Shown here one piece after another: positions 51,854 to 62,495 of a stretch of DNA of 64,000 bases. Source of the DNA: Persephonella atlantica (lineage in GTDB: Bacteria > Aquificota > Aquificia > Aquificales > Hydrogenothermaceae). Below the pieces are notes generated by a model. It ran no database searches, had not been told where the DNA came from, and saw only the letters and a program-made list of their open reading frames with translations. The stretch spans positions 310,001 through 374,000 of the forward strand of contig NZ_JAACYA010000002.1 in NCBI RefSeq assembly GCF_016617615.1, in the 5' to 3' direction. The position numbers and the translations under genes were made by a program. Position 1 is the stretch's first letter. Every line of letters starts with the position of its first letter.

Positions 51854-52054
51854 ATGAAGATAGTCCTGAACGGTGAAGAAAAAGAAGTAAAAGAAAATAT
51901 AACAATTCAGGAGCTTATTAAAGAGTTAGGTATAAAAGCTCCAAACTACGCAGTTGCTGTAGGTATGGAAGTTATTCCCAAAAGCGAATACCAGACCTAC
52001 AGACTGAAAGAGGGAGACAGAGTAGAGATAGTAACATTTGTTGGTGGTGGATAA
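51854..52054 (+). CDS. thiS: Sulfur carrier protein ThiS
   Basis: Ubiquitin-like sulfur carrier for the thiazole of thiamine. 66 residues from the ATG at 51854 with GAGGAGG just upstream; the longer frame reaches into fabI and is rejected. MKIVLNGEEKEV start and C-terminal VTFVGGG, the di-Gly tail that is thiocarboxylated. No other thi gene is next to it. Confidence 0.93.
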   Translation: MKIVLNGEEKEVKENITIQELIKELGIKAPNYAVAVGMEVIPKSEYQTYRLKEGDRVEIVTFVGGG

Positions 52055-52055
52055 A

Positions 52056-52823
52056 ATGGAGATAAAAAAGGCTGCTAAAATTGCAGCCTTACTGTCTGTA
52101 TCTGTTTTTTTATTTTTTATTCCTCCTTTTAGTTTCCCGTTTTTAGACGACAAAGGCTCCTCGTATGTTGAAAACACACTGAAAAAGCTGACCATCACAT
52201 ATACAGCAGTGAGGGGACTTAATGCTGGAATATCAGTTATTAAAGAGAGCGAAATTGATTTGTCCCCTGGAGGTGTAGGTGCTACCATTGCTGCTGGTGA
52301 GGTATTAGACCCTTTAGACGATCTTGTGGAGAGGTTTTCATCTGTCTTACTTTTCAGTATTATCTCTATAGGTGTTCAGAAACTATTAATGCTTGTGAGC
52401 ATAAATCTATTCTTCAAACTCCTTTCTATCTCCTTACTGCTTTTTGCTATTTATACTGCAGTGAAAAAAGATTTTTTTCTCCATACAGGGATAAAAATAG
52501 CTATTATAGCCTTTGTTCTGAGGATTTTTGTCCCATTTACAGGTGTTGTAAACGATTACGTTTATGGAGAATTTTTTAAAGAAAATGTAGAAAAGGCAAA
52601 AAAACAGATAACCTATATAACAGAGCTGATTAAAATACCGGAAAACTCCCTCAATGTATCACAGATTAAACAGAAGGTTCAAAAACTGAAGGATTACTCC
52701 TCTAAAACTATAGACAGCATTTTAATTTTGGTTACTGCCTTTATTATTCAGACTGTCATAATACCGCTGATTACTGGATATGCAGTGCTAAAGATTGTTA
52801 AACGGAGTATAGGTCATTTCTGA
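52056..52823 (+). CDS. Membrane protein of unknown function
   Basis: About 255 residues from the ATG at 52056. An N-terminal hydrophobic segment ([16 protein letters not shown]), an extracytoplasmic stretch of ~75 residues with ALLSP-like [14 protein letters not shown], two or three central helices, and a C-terminal helix ([22 protein letters not shown]). It starts one base after thiS. No family recognised. The last 10 bases overlap the convergent queF. Confidence 0.65.
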   Translation: MEIKKAAKIAALLSVSVFLFFIPPFSFPFLDDKGSSYVENTLKKLTITYTAVRGLNAGISVIKESEIDLSPGGVGATIAAGEVLDPLDDLVERFSSVLLFSIISIGVQKLLMLVSINLFFKLLSISLLLFAIYTAVKKDFFLHTGIKIAIIAFVLRIFVPFTGVVNDYVYGEFFKENVEKAKKQITYITELIKIPENSLNVSQIKQKVQKLKDYSSKTIDSILILVTAFIIQTVIIPLITGYAVLKIVKRSIGHF

Positions 52824-53191
52824 CCTTCTGAAGAGATAGTTATTATCGTCTTTACATTACCCCTTGGATTCCAGTCTCCTATAACCTCAAGAAACCTTGG
52901 CTTCAGAAGATTGTAGAGGTCATCATAAATTTTATTTGTTGCTTCTTCGTGGGATATGTACTGATTTCTGTATTTATTCAGATACAGCTTCAAGGACTTT
53001 AGCTCCACTATATACTGGTCTGGAATGTAAGTTATTTTTATAGTGGCAAAGTCTGGATATCCTGAGCGTGGACACAGGCAGGTAAATTCAGGGAACGTTA
53101 TATTTATCGTGTAATCCTTCTCTGGATTGGGATTAGGCCATTTTTCTAACTGGGCTTCTTTTATTTCCTTTTCTCCGTATTTTAGCTCCAT
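52814..53191 (-). CDS. queF: NADPH-dependent 7-cyano-7-deazaguanine reductase
   Basis: Makes preQ1 for queuosine in tRNA. 125 residues, the short unimodular type. [15 protein letters not shown] carries the catalytic Cys (of LCP) and Asp, and [21 protein letters not shown] is the QueF signature. Adjacent to the prenyl synthase gene with no gap. Confidence 0.95.
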   Translation of the reverse strand: MELKYGEKEIKEAQLEKWPNPNPEKDYTINITFPEFTCLCPRSGYPDFATIKITYIPDQYIVELKSLKLYLNKYRNQYISHEEATNKIYDDLYNLLKPRFLEVIGDWNPRGNVKTIITISSEGQK

Positions 53192-54064
53192 TTACACCTC
53201 TCTGTTTATAATGTAGTAGGCTATCCCCTGAAGAATTTCAGGATTTTTTAATATTTTAATCTCTTCAGTGGCTTTTTCAACATACTCCTGTGCCATTTTT
53301 ACAGATTCCTCTAAACCGTAAATAGAAGGATATGTGAGCTTATTTTTCTCCCTGTCCTTTTTCGTCTTTTTTCCTAACTTTTTTTCATCTCCAATCTCAT
53401 CTAATATATCGTCCTGAATCTGAAATGCCAGACCTATATAAAGACCGTAATTTTTCAGTGCCTGTTCCTCCTCTTCACTGGCATCTGCAAGAATACCACC
53501 TATCTGACAGCAGGACTGGATAAACTTTGCTGTCTTGTGTATGTGTATAAACTGTATGTCATCAAAGCTGTTTTCTTTCTCGTGAAGAATGTCTGCAGCC
53601 TGTCCTCCTACCATTCCATAAATACCGGTCCCATGGGCGAGAACATTTATAACCCTGATAAGCTTTTCTGGAGGAACAGCCTGATTTTTTGAAATCAGCT
53701 CAAAAGCGTAAGACTGGAGTCCATCTCCTGCAAGAATTGCTATTGCTTCACCAAATACTTTATGACAGGTAGGTTTTCCCCTTCTCAAATCGTCATCATC
53801 CATTGCTGGCAGGTCATCATGAACAAGAGAATATGTGTGAATAAACTCTGAAGCAACTGCTATGTCTATAATATCCTCTACATCTTCCTTTCCCACTGCT
53901 TTTGCAGACTCTAATATAAGAACAGGTCTGAGCCTCTTTCCTCCTGCAAGGAGGGAGTACTCCATGGCTTTGAACAGCTTTTCTGGAATACCAGAAGGTA
54001 TTAACCTTCTAATCTGACTGTTTATAAACTCTGCCTGCTGTTTAAGATATTCCTTTATGTCCAT
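53192..54064 (-). CDS. Polyprenyl diphosphate synthase (farnesyl/geranylgeranyl type)
   Basis: Condenses isopentenyl units. 290 residues: first Asp-rich motif DDLPAMD (DDx4D, bacterial type) within VHDDLPAMDDDDLRRGKPTC, AGGKRLRPVL, GQAADIL, HKTAKFI and second Asp-rich motif FQIQDDILDEIGD. Chain length (C15 or C20) cannot be fixed by eye. The product would feed quinones and membrane lipids. Confidence 0.93.
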   Translation of the reverse strand: MDIKEYLKQQAEFINSQIRRLIPSGIPEKLFKAMEYSLLAGGKRLRPVLILESAKAVGKEDVEDIIDIAVASEFIHTYSLVHDDLPAMDDDDLRRGKPTCHKVFGEAIAILAGDGLQSYAFELISKNQAVPPEKLIRVINVLAHGTGIYGMVGGQAADILHEKENSFDDIQFIHIHKTAKFIQSCCQIGGILADASEEEEQALKNYGLYIGLAFQIQDDILDEIGDEKKLGKKTKKDREKNKLTYPSIYGLEESVKMAQEYVEKATEEIKILKNPEILQGIAYYIINREV

Positions 54065-54096
54065 AGCCTACAAATATAAAAAATTCCTTTTTATTT

Positions 54097-54447
54097 TCAA
54101 ATTTCAGCCTCAAAAGCATTTTTAATATGTCTTACACCTTCTGTATCAACAGCTATAACGTCAAATCTTATATCAGAAAAGTGGGGATTTTTCATTGATA
54201 TGTATCTATAAGCAGTGTTTACAATTTTCTGGATTTTCCTGCTGTTTATCGTCTCCTCAGGAAGACCAAAATCTTTACTCCTTCTGAATCTAACTTCAAC
54301 AAACACAAGTGTGTCCTCCTCTGTGGCAACAATATCTATCTCTCCAAACCTGGTTCTAAAATTTCTTTCAATCACATTGTATCCGTTGTTTTCTAAAAAT
54401 TTAGCTGCCATCTCTTCAGCCTGTTTTCCTGTCTGAAAGCTACCCAT
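54097..54447 (-). CDS. yraN: UPF0102 family protein YraN
   Basis: About 116 residues from the ATG at 54447 (MGSFQTGKQAEEMAAKFLEN), the usual YraN start; the upstream ATG at 54564 adds an unrelated hydrophobic leader. RNFRTRFGEIDIVATEEDTLVFVEVRFR is a restriction-endonuclease-like core (GEID, EVR). Often beside rnhB, but here beside purB. The biological role is unsettled. Confidence 0.9.
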   Translation of the reverse strand: MGSFQTGKQAEEMAAKFLENNGYNVIERNFRTRFGEIDIVATEEDTLVFVEVRFRRSKDFGLPEETINSRKIQKIVNTAYRYISMKNPHFSDIRFDVIAVDTEGVRHIKNAFEAEI

Positions 54448-54508
54448 ACTTAAGATTATACCAGTATCACTGATATAATATTTGAGAAAAAAATTCAGGA
54501 GTAGATGA

Positions 54509-55819
54509 ATGATAAAAAGATACACATTAGAAAGGATGGGAAATGTATGGAGTGAGGTTAACAAGTTTCAGAAATGGTTAGATGTTGAGATAGCCATATG
54601 CAGAGCATGGAACAGATTAGGAAAAATACCTGATGATGCAATGAGAGAGATAGAGGAAAAAACATATATGGACGAGTCTGTTGTAGAGAGGATACACCAG
54701 CTTGACAGAATATACAATCACGATGTTCTTGCTTTTGTTACAGCCATAGCAGAGCAGGTAGGAGAAAACGGCAGGTATATTCACCTTGGGGTAACATCAT
54801 CAGACGTCATTGATACAGCTTTAGGACTACTGATGAGAGAAGCAATAGACATTTTAGTGCAGGACATAGATGCTCTCCTTCCTGTTTTGATGGAGAATGC
54901 ATTCAAATACAAAAAGACTGTTATGATGGGAAGGACACATGGTGTTCACGCTGAGCCTATGGTATTTGGTCTGAAGTTTGCCCTCTGGTATGAAGAGATG
55001 AAGAGGAATAAAGAAAGACTTCTAAGAGCAAGGGAGGTTGTATCTGTTGGAGCGATATCAGGAGCTGTAGGGACTTACTCTAACATACCACCAGAAGTGG
55101 AAAAATATGCTTTAGAAGAACTTGGACTGAAGGTGGAGCCTGTTTCCAATCAGGTTGTCCAGAGAGACAGACACGCAGAGTTTATGACAGCAATGGCAAT
55201 CACAGCCTCCTCTTTAGAAAAGATAGCTGTTGAGATTAGACATCTCCAGAGAACAGAGGTTTTAGAAGCTCAAGAACCTTTTAAAAAGGGTCAGAGAGGT
55301 TCTTCAGCAATGCCCCACAAAAAGAATCCAATAACCTGTGAAAGAATAACAGGACTTGCAAGGGTTATAAGAGCAAATGCAATACCTGCAATGGAAGATA
55401 TAGCCCTGTGGCATGAGAGGGATATATCCCACTCATCTGTTGAAAGGGTTATAATGCCAGACTCTGCCATCGCACTGGATTACATACTACATCTGACAAA
55501 GAAAGTGTTAGAAGGCCTCGTCGTGTATCCTGAGCATATGAGAAGGAATATGGATTTATCTAAAGGGCTGTATTTCTCATCAAAAGTTTTAGTAGCCCTT
55601 GTTGAGAAAGGGCTGTCCAGAGACGAAGCATACGACATTGTCCAGAGAAATGCTATGAAGGCGTGGGATACTGAAGGACTTATGTTTAAAGATGCCCTTC
55701 TACAGGACCCAGAAGTAACAAACAGACTGACACCTTCAGAGATTGAAAAAATATTTGATGTTAATGCATTCTTGAAAAATGTGCCTTATATTTATGAGAG
55801 AGTATTCGGCAAATACTAA
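54509..55819 (+). CDS. purB: Adenylosuccinate lyase
   Basis: Two steps of purine synthesis (SAICAR and adenylosuccinate cleavage). 436 residues: MIKRYTLERMGNVWSE, TSSDVIDTAL, MMGRTHGVHAEPM (catalytic His), and the family signature GSSAMPHKKNPI. AGGAG ribosome site; a TATAAT at 54474-54479 could be its promoter, shared head-to-head with yraN. Confidence 0.97.
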   Translation: MIKRYTLERMGNVWSEVNKFQKWLDVEIAICRAWNRLGKIPDDAMREIEEKTYMDESVVERIHQLDRIYNHDVLAFVTAIAEQVGENGRYIHLGVTSSDVIDTALGLLMREAIDILVQDIDALLPVLMENAFKYKKTVMMGRTHGVHAEPMVFGLKFALWYEEMKRNKERLLRAREVVSVGAISGAVGTYSNIPPEVEKYALEELGLKVEPVSNQVVQRDRHAEFMTAMAITASSLEKIAVEIRHLQRTEVLEAQEPFKKGQRGSSAMPHKKNPITCERITGLARVIRANAIPAMEDIALWHERDISHSSVERVIMPDSAIALDYILHLTKKVLEGLVVYPEHMRRNMDLSKGLYFSSKVLVALVEKGLSRDEAYDIVQRNAMKAWDTEGLMFKDALLQDPEVTNRLTPSEIEKIFDVNAFLKNVPYIYERVFGKY

Positions 55820-55831
55820 GAGGGGGAGCAA

Positions 55832-57184
55832 ATGAATGTATTAAAGGCAGGTCTTGCCCTGCTTTTAACGGCAAGCCTGTCTTACGGTGAAGTTTTAAAA
55901 CCTGAGAAGCTGTTTGTATTCAAAAATACAGCTTTCCTTTTCCTGTCTGGAAAAACTACAGCAAAACCATCAATACAGTTAAAACTACCTTATAGAATTT
56001 CCCTTGACAGCCTCAACATAGAAATACCAGAATGTTCCATTGTCAGTATGAATGAAATACCCCCTGAAAAAAGTTTTAAGCAGGAAATAGAAAAACTCCA
56101 GTCTCAGATAACATTTTTGCAAAACCAAAGAAGAAGTATCCAGAATGAGATAAGGATATTAGAAGGATTAAACATAAACAGTCTGAAAAATCTAAACAGT
56201 CTTGACAGCTATACACAGAGATACTTTAAGAAACTCCAGGAACTAAAAACAACAGAGCAGCTTTTGGATAGCACACAGAAACAGATACAACAGCTGAAGA
56301 CAAAAAGGGGTAAAAATATAAGGATATTTACAGACTGCCCTAAAAACAGCATAGTTCACATAAAAATAACACACCAGCTTCCAATAAAAATAAAAGAGCA
56401 GTTTGTCGTTTCAGGAGATACATCTAAAAACAGTGTAAAAATCACAGGAAGACTGTTTTTAAAACATGATTTTTTCAAAGACCTGAAAGATATTGACCTT
56501 GTGTATTACAGCTACATAAAAACTCCAGCAGTGGAGCCCCCTGAATATTTTTTACCCTCCATAAAAAAAGCCGTTCCCCAAAAGTCTGTTTATACCCAGA
56601 CCCAAACAAGATTTTTTTATGAAATAAAAAATATAACCTTACTGAGGGATAGAGAAAATCTTGCAACTGTTGTAGAAAAAGATTATCCTGCAAAGTTTTA
56701 CGTTTATATAGATGGAAGAGTCTCCCCCGTTCCTTTTTTAAAAGCAGAGTTTAACTCTGACATATTTTTACCCCCTGTGTTTAACACACAATTCTTTATT
56801 GACGGGCTTTACATAGGAAGCAACAGATTAAAAGCAGTAAAAAAGGGAAAAAACAGCATCTACTTTGGAGAAGACATTTTCATATCAGTGTCAAAAGAAA
56901 AAGTTAAAGATTACACAGAAGAGACATTCTTTGGGAAAAAAATAACAACAAAAAAGTGGAGATACACATTAAGAAACGGACACTCAAAAAATATAAAGAT
57001 TGTTCTAAAAGATAAAATTCCCGTATCAACGACGGAAAATGTAAAGATAAAACCTTTCTCCTCCTTGAAGTGGAAGGAGATAAAGAGTGACGGCACTGTT
57101 ATATGGGAGTTTTCTCTAAAACCACAGGAAAAGTTAGAGATAGAATTTGGATATAGGATTGAAAGGAGGGAAGAGAGGAGATGA
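55832..57184 (+). CDS. Exported DUF4139-type protein
   Basis: 450 residues. Signal peptide (to SLSYG), N-terminal strands, a coiled coil (about 85-155; KQEIEKLQSQITFLQNQRRS) and a C-terminal beta-rich DUF4139-like domain (LRDRENLATVVEKDYPAKFYVY ... WRYTLRNGHSKNIKIVLKD, KEIKSDGTVIWEFSLKPQEKLEIEFGY). The family is exported and otherwise uncharacterised. Co-transcribed with the lipoprotein gene that overlaps its end by 4 bases. Confidence 0.75.
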   Translation: MNVLKAGLALLLTASLSYGEVLKPEKLFVFKNTAFLFLSGKTTAKPSIQLKLPYRISLDSLNIEIPECSIVSMNEIPPEKSFKQEIEKLQSQITFLQNQRRSIQNEIRILEGLNINSLKNLNSLDSYTQRYFKKLQELKTTEQLLDSTQKQIQQLKTKRGKNIRIFTDCPKNSIVHIKITHQLPIKIKEQFVVSGDTSKNSVKITGRLFLKHDFFKDLKDIDLVYYSYIKTPAVEPPEYFLPSIKKAVPQKSVYTQTQTRFFYEIKNITLLRDRENLATVVEKDYPAKFYVYIDGRVSPVPFLKAEFNSDIFLPPVFNTQFFIDGLYIGSNRLKAVKKGKNSIYFGEDIFISVSKEKVKDYTEETFFGKKITTKKWRYTLRNGHSKNIKIVLKDKIPVSTTENVKIKPFSSLKWKEIKSDGTVIWEFSLKPQEKLEIEFGYRIERREERR

Positions 57185-57723
57185 AAAGGATACTTTCAGT
57201 GATACTAACACTTATAGTTGTATCATGCGGTGGAAAAACAGATAAAACAGAGCAGGTTAAACTGATAAATGAGGTCTTTTCACCTTCAGATGTTTCATGG
57301 TTTTTAAAAAAAGGGAGTAACACAATAATCGGTCAGGCTTTTATAAGAACAAAGTCCGGTGATGTAATAACCTGTGCAGGTTATGAAGTAGAGCTCATCC
57401 CATACTCAAAGTATGCAGAAAAAAGGATGGAGTATATATATGGAAACAGCACAGAAGGTTTTGTTCCGATAAAGAAATTTCCATACAACATCAGATTCTT
57501 CCCGGAGTACAGAGAGTATGAGAACTTCAAGAAAAAGTCTGTGTGTGATGCAGCTGGTGTGTTTAAGTTCAAAAATCTACCTGATGGAAAGTATTACATC
57601 GTTTCTCTGGTTTACTGGGAAACCTATCAGCCTGAAGGTGGATTTCTCATGAAGAAAGTATCTGTCAAAAATGGAGAAATAAGAGAGGTTATACTCTCAA
57701 AGTATCTGAATGAACACTTCTAA
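57181..57723 (+). CDS. Lipoprotein with a carboxypeptidase-regulatory-like domain
   Basis: 180 residues. Lipobox VVSC (Cys about residue 16), then a beta-sandwich-like region where a CDAAGVFKFKNLPDGKYYIVSL segment matches the carboxypeptidase regulatory-like pattern. Function unknown. Probably acts in the envelope with the DUF4139 protein. Confidence 0.7.
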   Translation: MKRILSVILTLIVVSCGGKTDKTEQVKLINEVFSPSDVSWFLKKGSNTIIGQAFIRTKSGDVITCAGYEVELIPYSKYAEKRMEYIYGNSTEGFVPIKKFPYNIRFFPEYREYENFKKKSVCDAAGVFKFKNLPDGKYYIVSLVYWETYQPEGGFLMKKVSVKNGEIREVILSKYLNEHF

Positions 57724-57792
57724 TTGAAATTGAACAAAACTGAAAAATAATATAATCTGTATAATCTTGGAAAAAATGTAGAGGTGAAGGGA

Positions 57793-59109
57793 TTGAAAAG
57801 GTATTATATAAGAACATTTGGATGTCAGATGAACGTTAACGATTCCCAGAAAATGGCAGGGATGCTAAAGAGTTTAGGCTATGAGCCTGCAAGAAGCTGG
57901 GAAGAGGCAGACCTGATACTGGTAAACACCTGCTCTGTAAGGGAAAAACCAGACCAGAAAGTTCTTTCTGCTTTAGGTGAATTTAAAAAGATAAAAAATA
58001 AAAACCCTGACGCAATTATAGGAGTGTGTGGATGCCTTGCCCAGAGGGCAGGTTATGAGATACTCCAGAAAGCCCCATTTATTGATATGGTTTTTGGGAC
58101 AACAAATATACACCACCTTCCACAGCTTTTGAAAGAGGCACAGGCAGGAAATAAGGCTGTAGAGATTATAGAAGATATAGACGAAAATGAGACCGAGTTA
58201 GACAGATACCCAACAGTAAGAGATAGCATATATACTGCTTATGTAACTATTATCAGAGGATGTGATAAAAAATGCACTTACTGTATTGTTCCATACACAA
58301 GAGGAAGAGAAAGGAGCAGAAGAATAGGAGAAATATTACAGGAAGTCCAGTGGCTTGTTGAAGACGGCGTAAAGGAGATACATCTGATAGGTCAGAACGT
58401 TACAGCTTATGGAAAAGATTTAGGAGATGTAAAGTTTCATGAGCTGCTGTATGCTGTTGCAGATATTGAAGGAGTTGAAAGAATAAGATTTACAACAGGT
58501 CATCCAAGGGATTTAGATGAAGAAACAATAAAAGCAATGGCAGAAATACCACAGGTGTGTGAATACCTTCACCTGCCTATTCAGGCAGGTTCAGACAGAA
58601 TCTTAAAAGCAATGGACAGGGGATACACACAGAAAGAGTATCTAAAAAAAATAGAGCTTCTGAGGAAATACATACCTGATATTGCACTATCTACTGACAT
58701 TATCGTAGGGTTTCCCGGAGAGACGTATCAGGATTACATGGAAACAATAAAAGTGTTAAAGGAAGTAGAATACGACCAGGTTTTTGCATTCAAGTACTCT
58801 CCAAGACCCGGTACACCGGCAGCTCAGATGCCAGTGACAGAGGACAGTGAGACAGTAAGCAGATGGCTTTCAGACTTGATAAACATACAGAAAGAAATTA
58901 CATTTAAGAAAAACAGAGCATACGAAAACAAAGTTGTGGAAGTTCTTATAGAAGAAGAAAAAGATGGAAAACTGACAGGAAGAACAAGAACAAATAAACT
59001 TGTTCATATTGATGGAGAGCATAACTTATTAGGAGAGATAGTTAAGGTCAGAATAAGCAAAGCTAACAGATTTTCCTTAGAGGGAGAGTTAGCAGAGAAG
59101 TTAGTATAG
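57793..59109 (+). CDS. miaB: tRNA-2-methylthio-N6-dimethylallyladenosine synthase MiaB
   Basis: Radical-SAM methylthiotransferase acting at A37 of tRNAs. About 438 residues: UPF0004 domain (TFGCQMNVNDS, VNTCSVRE, GVCGCLAQ with three Cys for one cluster), radical SAM RGCDKKCTYCIVPYTRGRERSR, and a C-terminal TRAM domain. TTG at 57793 is favoured by the AGGTG site six bases before it; GTG at 57784 is the alternative and lacks one. Confidence 0.95.
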   Translation: MKRYYIRTFGCQMNVNDSQKMAGMLKSLGYEPARSWEEADLILVNTCSVREKPDQKVLSALGEFKKIKNKNPDAIIGVCGCLAQRAGYEILQKAPFIDMVFGTTNIHHLPQLLKEAQAGNKAVEIIEDIDENETELDRYPTVRDSIYTAYVTIIRGCDKKCTYCIVPYTRGRERSRRIGEILQEVQWLVEDGVKEIHLIGQNVTAYGKDLGDVKFHELLYAVADIEGVERIRFTTGHPRDLDEETIKAMAEIPQVCEYLHLPIQAGSDRILKAMDRGYTQKEYLKKIELLRKYIPDIALSTDIIVGFPGETYQDYMETIKVLKEVEYDQVFAFKYSPRPGTPAAQMPVTEDSETVSRWLSDLINIQKEITFKKNRAYENKVVEVLIEEEKDGKLTGRTRTNKLVHIDGEHNLLGEIVKVRISKANRFSLEGELAEKLV

Positions 59110-59123
59110 AGAGGAGGCTAATT

Positions 59124-59606
59124 ATGATAGAGATGAATGTGCAGGGAATAACGTTAGACCCTATGACAAATATGCCTATAGTAGTTCTTAAAGGAAAAGA
59201 AACTGACCATGTCCTTCCTATCTGGATAGGTGTGTTTGAGGCAAATGCTATCGCCATGCAGCTTGAGGGGATAACCCGTCCAAGACCAATGACCCACGAC
59301 CTTATTAGTAGCATTATTGATTCACTTAACGGGTATGTTGAGTACATCCACATACACGACCTGAAAGATAACACATACTACGCAGAGATAACAATCCGAA
59401 CATCAACTTCGCAGGTGAAGATAGATTCAAGACCCAGTGATGCTATTAATGTAGCACTGAGAAGCGGAGCTCCCATTTTTGTATCAGAAGAAGTGTTGGA
59501 AAAATCCCAGTTAGATACAATTGATAACGACAGCTCTGAAGATGACCTGAAAGACTGGCTTGAATCTATAAAACCAGAAGATTTTGGAAAGCAGTCTTCC
59601 ATCTAA
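59124..59606 (+). CDS. Bifunctional nuclease family protein (DUF151/BFN)
   Basis: 160 residues: [72 protein letters not shown]. These are the hallmarks of the family, members of which have reported nuclease activity. GAGGAGG ribosome site, 14 bases after miaB. The stop overlaps the convergent fabH by 4 bases. Confidence 0.92.
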   Translation: MIEMNVQGITLDPMTNMPIVVLKGKETDHVLPIWIGVFEANAIAMQLEGITRPRPMTHDLISSIIDSLNGYVEYIHIHDLKDNTYYAEITIRTSTSQVKIDSRPSDAINVALRSGAPIFVSEEVLEKSQLDTIDNDSSEDDLKDWLESIKPEDFGKQSSI

Positions 59607-60538
59607 AACTTTATAACAACAGCACCCCAGGTAAGGCCTCCTCCAAACGCTGTAAGCAGCAGATAGTCTCCCTTTTTAAATCTGCCTTCTTTAAATGCCT
59701 CATACATAGCTATCGGTATAGAGGCTGCACTGGTATTTCCGTACTTGTGTATGTTGCTGAATACTTTTTCTTCCGGCAGTCCGAGCCTCTCTGCAAGAGC
59801 ATTTATGATTCTTATGTTTGCCTGATGGGGAACAACAAGCTGAATATCATCAAGTGTTACACCTGCCTGATTTAATGCCTTCAAACTTGCTGTTTCCATG
59901 GACTTTATTGCCAGTTTAAATGTTTCTCTTCCTCTCATACGAAGTTTTTCTCCAACAGGACAGTAAAGAGAACCCCAGTGGGAACCATCAGATTTCATAA
60001 CAGCAGAAAAAATACCTCTATCCTCTGTTGTTTTTGATAAAACAACAGCTCCAGCGCCGTCACCAAATATGACAGCAGTTGACCTGTCTCCCCAGTCTAT
60101 TATCTGAGAAAAAACCTCTGTACCTACAACGAGAACATTTTCAAACTGTCCAGAAGATATAAAAGAGTTTCCCACAGTAAGTCCGTATATAAAACCACTG
60201 CAGGCTGCAGATATGTCAAAAGCCATAGGTTTTGAACATCCAAGCTTATCAGCTAAAAAACATGCAGTTGACGGAAATGTCATGTCTGGCGTTGATGTTG
60301 CAACAACAACAGCGTCAATCTCCTTTGGAGTTTTACCTGCATTTTCTAAGGCTTCCTGCGATGCTTTTAATGCTAAATCACTAGCTTTTTCCCATTCTTC
60401 AGCTATTCTCCTTTCCTTTATACCGGTTCTTGTTGTTATCCATTCATCAGAAGTATCCAAAATCTTCTCAAGGTCGTGGTTTGTTATAACCCGTGGAGGG
60501 ACATACATTCCTATCCCTGTTATTTCAGCCCTCAGCAT
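59603..60538 (-). CDS. fabH: 3-oxoacyl-[acyl-carrier-protein] synthase III
   Basis: Starts fatty acid synthesis by condensing acetyl-CoA with malonyl-ACP. 311 residues: [24 protein letters not shown], catalytic Cys in [13 protein letters not shown], His in [10 protein letters not shown] and Asn in GNTSAASIP. It follows plsX after 5 bases, the usual bacterial order. Confidence 0.96.
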   Translation of the reverse strand: MLRAEITGIGMYVPPRVITNHDLEKILDTSDEWITTRTGIKERRIAEEWEKASDLALKASQEALENAGKTPKEIDAVVVATSTPDMTFPSTACFLADKLGCSKPMAFDISAACSGFIYGLTVGNSFISSGQFENVLVVGTEVFSQIIDWGDRSTAVIFGDGAGAVVLSKTTEDRGIFSAVMKSDGSHWGSLYCPVGEKLRMRGRETFKLAIKSMETASLKALNQAGVTLDDIQLVVPHQANIRIINALAERLGLPEEKVFSNIHKYGNTSAASIPIAMYEAFKEGRFKKGDYLLLTAFGGGLTWGAVVIKF

Positions 60539-60543
60539 CTTTT

Positions 60544-61560
60544 TTAGTCCCTTAACTCTTTTGGTAGTAGATTATCAAGATTTTCCTTCAGTTTATCGTT
60601 AAAGTGTGTCTCTTCAAACTGTGAAGCTACCTTTAATGCATTCTTTATAGCCCTTTCATCTGCACTTCCGTGGGTTATTATACAGGTTCCTGTTGTTCCA
60701 AGCAGTGGAGCTCCTCCATACTCAGCATAATCAGCCTTCTTCTTAAATCTCTTTATTGCAGGAAGCATAAGGGCTGCCCCAATCTTTGATATCACACTTT
60801 TCTTCACTTCCTGCTTTATCATCTCAACGATGATAGAGCCTAAACTTTCACTTGTTTTTAAAACAACGTTACCAACAAACCCATCACACACAATTACATC
60901 AAAATCACCTGTAAATATGTCTCTGCCTTCTGCATTTCCAACAAAATTCAGTCCTGTCATTTTAAGAAGAGGATACGTATCCTTAACAAGATCATTACCT
61001 TTTCCTTCTTCCTCCCCAATACTGAGAATACCAACTTTTGGATTATCTGAGCTTTTCAGTATCTCTTTAACGTAGGTATGACCCATAACAGCAAAATAGA
61101 CGAGATGTTTTGGACGGCTGTCAACATTGGCACCAACATCTATAAGAACAGTTGGTTTTCCTTTTTTTGTTGGAAATGCAACAGCAATACCCGGCCTCTC
61201 TATTCCTTCAGCTGCACCAACAACAAATTTGGATATTGCCATTGCAGCTCCTGTGTTTCCAGCAGAGACAAAAGCCTGAGCTTTACCTTCCCTCACAAGT
61301 TTACCTGCAATGTACATGGATGACTTTCTCTTTCTTCTGACAGCAACAGAGGGAGGTTCATCCATCTCTATAACTTCTTCTGCATGGACTATCTCTATAG
61401 AGAGGTTTTTACCTCCTGCTTTCTCTAATTCCTTTTCTAAAACTTCCCCGTTTCCTACTAAATAAACCCCTATTCCGGATTCTCTTGCAAAAAGAACAGC
61501 TCCTCTTACATTGCTCTGGGGAGCATTATCACCCCCCATAGCATCAAGTGCTATATACAA
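60544..61560 (-). CDS. plsX: Phosphate acyltransferase PlsX
   Basis: Makes acyl-phosphate from acyl-ACP for phospholipid synthesis. 338 residues: [71 protein letters not shown]. Part of the yceD-rpmF-plsX-fabH cluster; one base from rpmF. Confidence 0.96.
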   Translation of the reverse strand: MYIALDAMGGDNAPQSNVRGAVLFARESGIGVYLVGNGEVLEKELEKAGGKNLSIEIVHAEEVIEMDEPPSVAVRRKRKSSMYIAGKLVREGKAQAFVSAGNTGAAMAISKFVVGAAEGIERPGIAVAFPTKKGKPTVLIDVGANVDSRPKHLVYFAVMGHTYVKEILKSSDNPKVGILSIGEEEGKGNDLVKDTYPLLKMTGLNFVGNAEGRDIFTGDFDVIVCDGFVGNVVLKTSESLGSIIVEMIKQEVKKSVISKIGAALMLPAIKRFKKKADYAEYGGAPLLGTTGTCIITHGSADERAIKNALKVASQFEETHFNDKLKENLDNLLPKELRD

Positions 61561-61561
61561 G

Positions 61562-61744
61562 TTAGACTACCTCTACCACCTCTTTGTCTTTGTAATATCC
61601 ACAGTGGGAACATACCCTGTGAGGAGCTTTAGGTTGCCCACACTCTGGGCAGATTGACATGCCTGGGATGTTTATTTTTTTCAGCCAGTGGGCTTTTCTC
61701 ATAGCTGTTTTCGCTTTAGATTTTTTCCTTTTTGGTGCTGCCAT
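61562..61744 (-). CDS. rpmF: Ribosomal protein L32
   Basis: 60 residues, normal length: MAAPKRKKSKAKTAMRKAHW and four cysteines in CPECGQPK...CSHCGYY forming a zinc-binding site. Typical neighbour of plsX. Confidence 0.97.
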   Translation of the reverse strand: MAAPKRKKSKAKTAMRKAHWLKKINIPGMSICPECGQPKAPHRVCSHCGYYKDKEVVEVV

Positions 61745-61822
61745 ATTTCAACCTCCAATTTTCATAAATAGAAATACAAAACAGATATTATACCAGAGTT
61801 AGACAGTTTAGAAAACTGGTGT

Positions 61823-62356
61823 TTATTTTTTCTTTTCTAAAAGTTCCTGCAACTTCGCGAATGGAGATTCTGCCCTTCTCTGTTTTTTCTCACAGTCACA
61901 GGGATTTTCATTTCTGTTTGAACCACATACAGGACATATTCCCTGACAGCTTTCGCTGCACAATGCTTTCATAGGCGTCTGCAGGAGTATCTCTTCCCTC
62001 AGCAGCTCTGTAAGATTAAAATGTTCCTCATCTTCTAAATACCTTGCTATAAGGTCATCCTCGTGAAGTTCTCCACCTTCTAACTTTTTCTTTGAGAGGA
62101 AAACATTGCTTGTCCCTTCTAGATCCATATTGAAAGGTTCAAGACACCTATCACAGGTCAGCTGAATTCCACTTTTTATAGAGAGGGATACAAGATAGCC
62201 GTCTTTTTCCTTAAATATAAACATATGAACATTTACATCTTTTTTCTCAGAACTGTACTCTGACGGTAGTTCTAAGCTTTTAAATGGAATATCAAACTCC
62301 CTTTCAATGTAATCTTCATCCTTAAGCTCATTTTTCAGATTAATAAAAACTGGCAA
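61823..62356 (-). CDS. yceD: YceD family protein (DUF177)
   Basis: About 177 residues; the family is linked to 23S rRNA accumulation and sits before rpmF in most bacteria. LTCDRCLEPF and CSESCQGICPVCGSNRNENPCDCE carry the conserved Cys pairs. The TTG at 62356 lies a few bases after GAGGGGTGA and gives the usual start (PVFINLKNEL); the frame extends to 62377 but that start precedes the ribosome site. Confidence 0.9.
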   Translation of the reverse strand: MPVFINLKNELKDEDYIEREFDIPFKSLELPSEYSSEKKDVNVHMFIFKEKDGYLVSLSIKSGIQLTCDRCLEPFNMDLEGTSNVFLSKKKLEGGELHEDDLIARYLEDEEHFNLTELLREEILLQTPMKALCSESCQGICPVCGSNRNENPCDCEKKQRRAESPFAKLQELLEKKK

Positions 62357-62495
62357 TTTTATCACCCCTCTACACAAAATTTTTCGGCTCTAATTTATGC
62401 ATTAATAATTTTAATTCAAGTTTTGAGAAATTTATGTGAAACAGTTGAAAATTACAGAAAAACAGGGCAGATTTAAAATGAAGGAGGGATTAATC

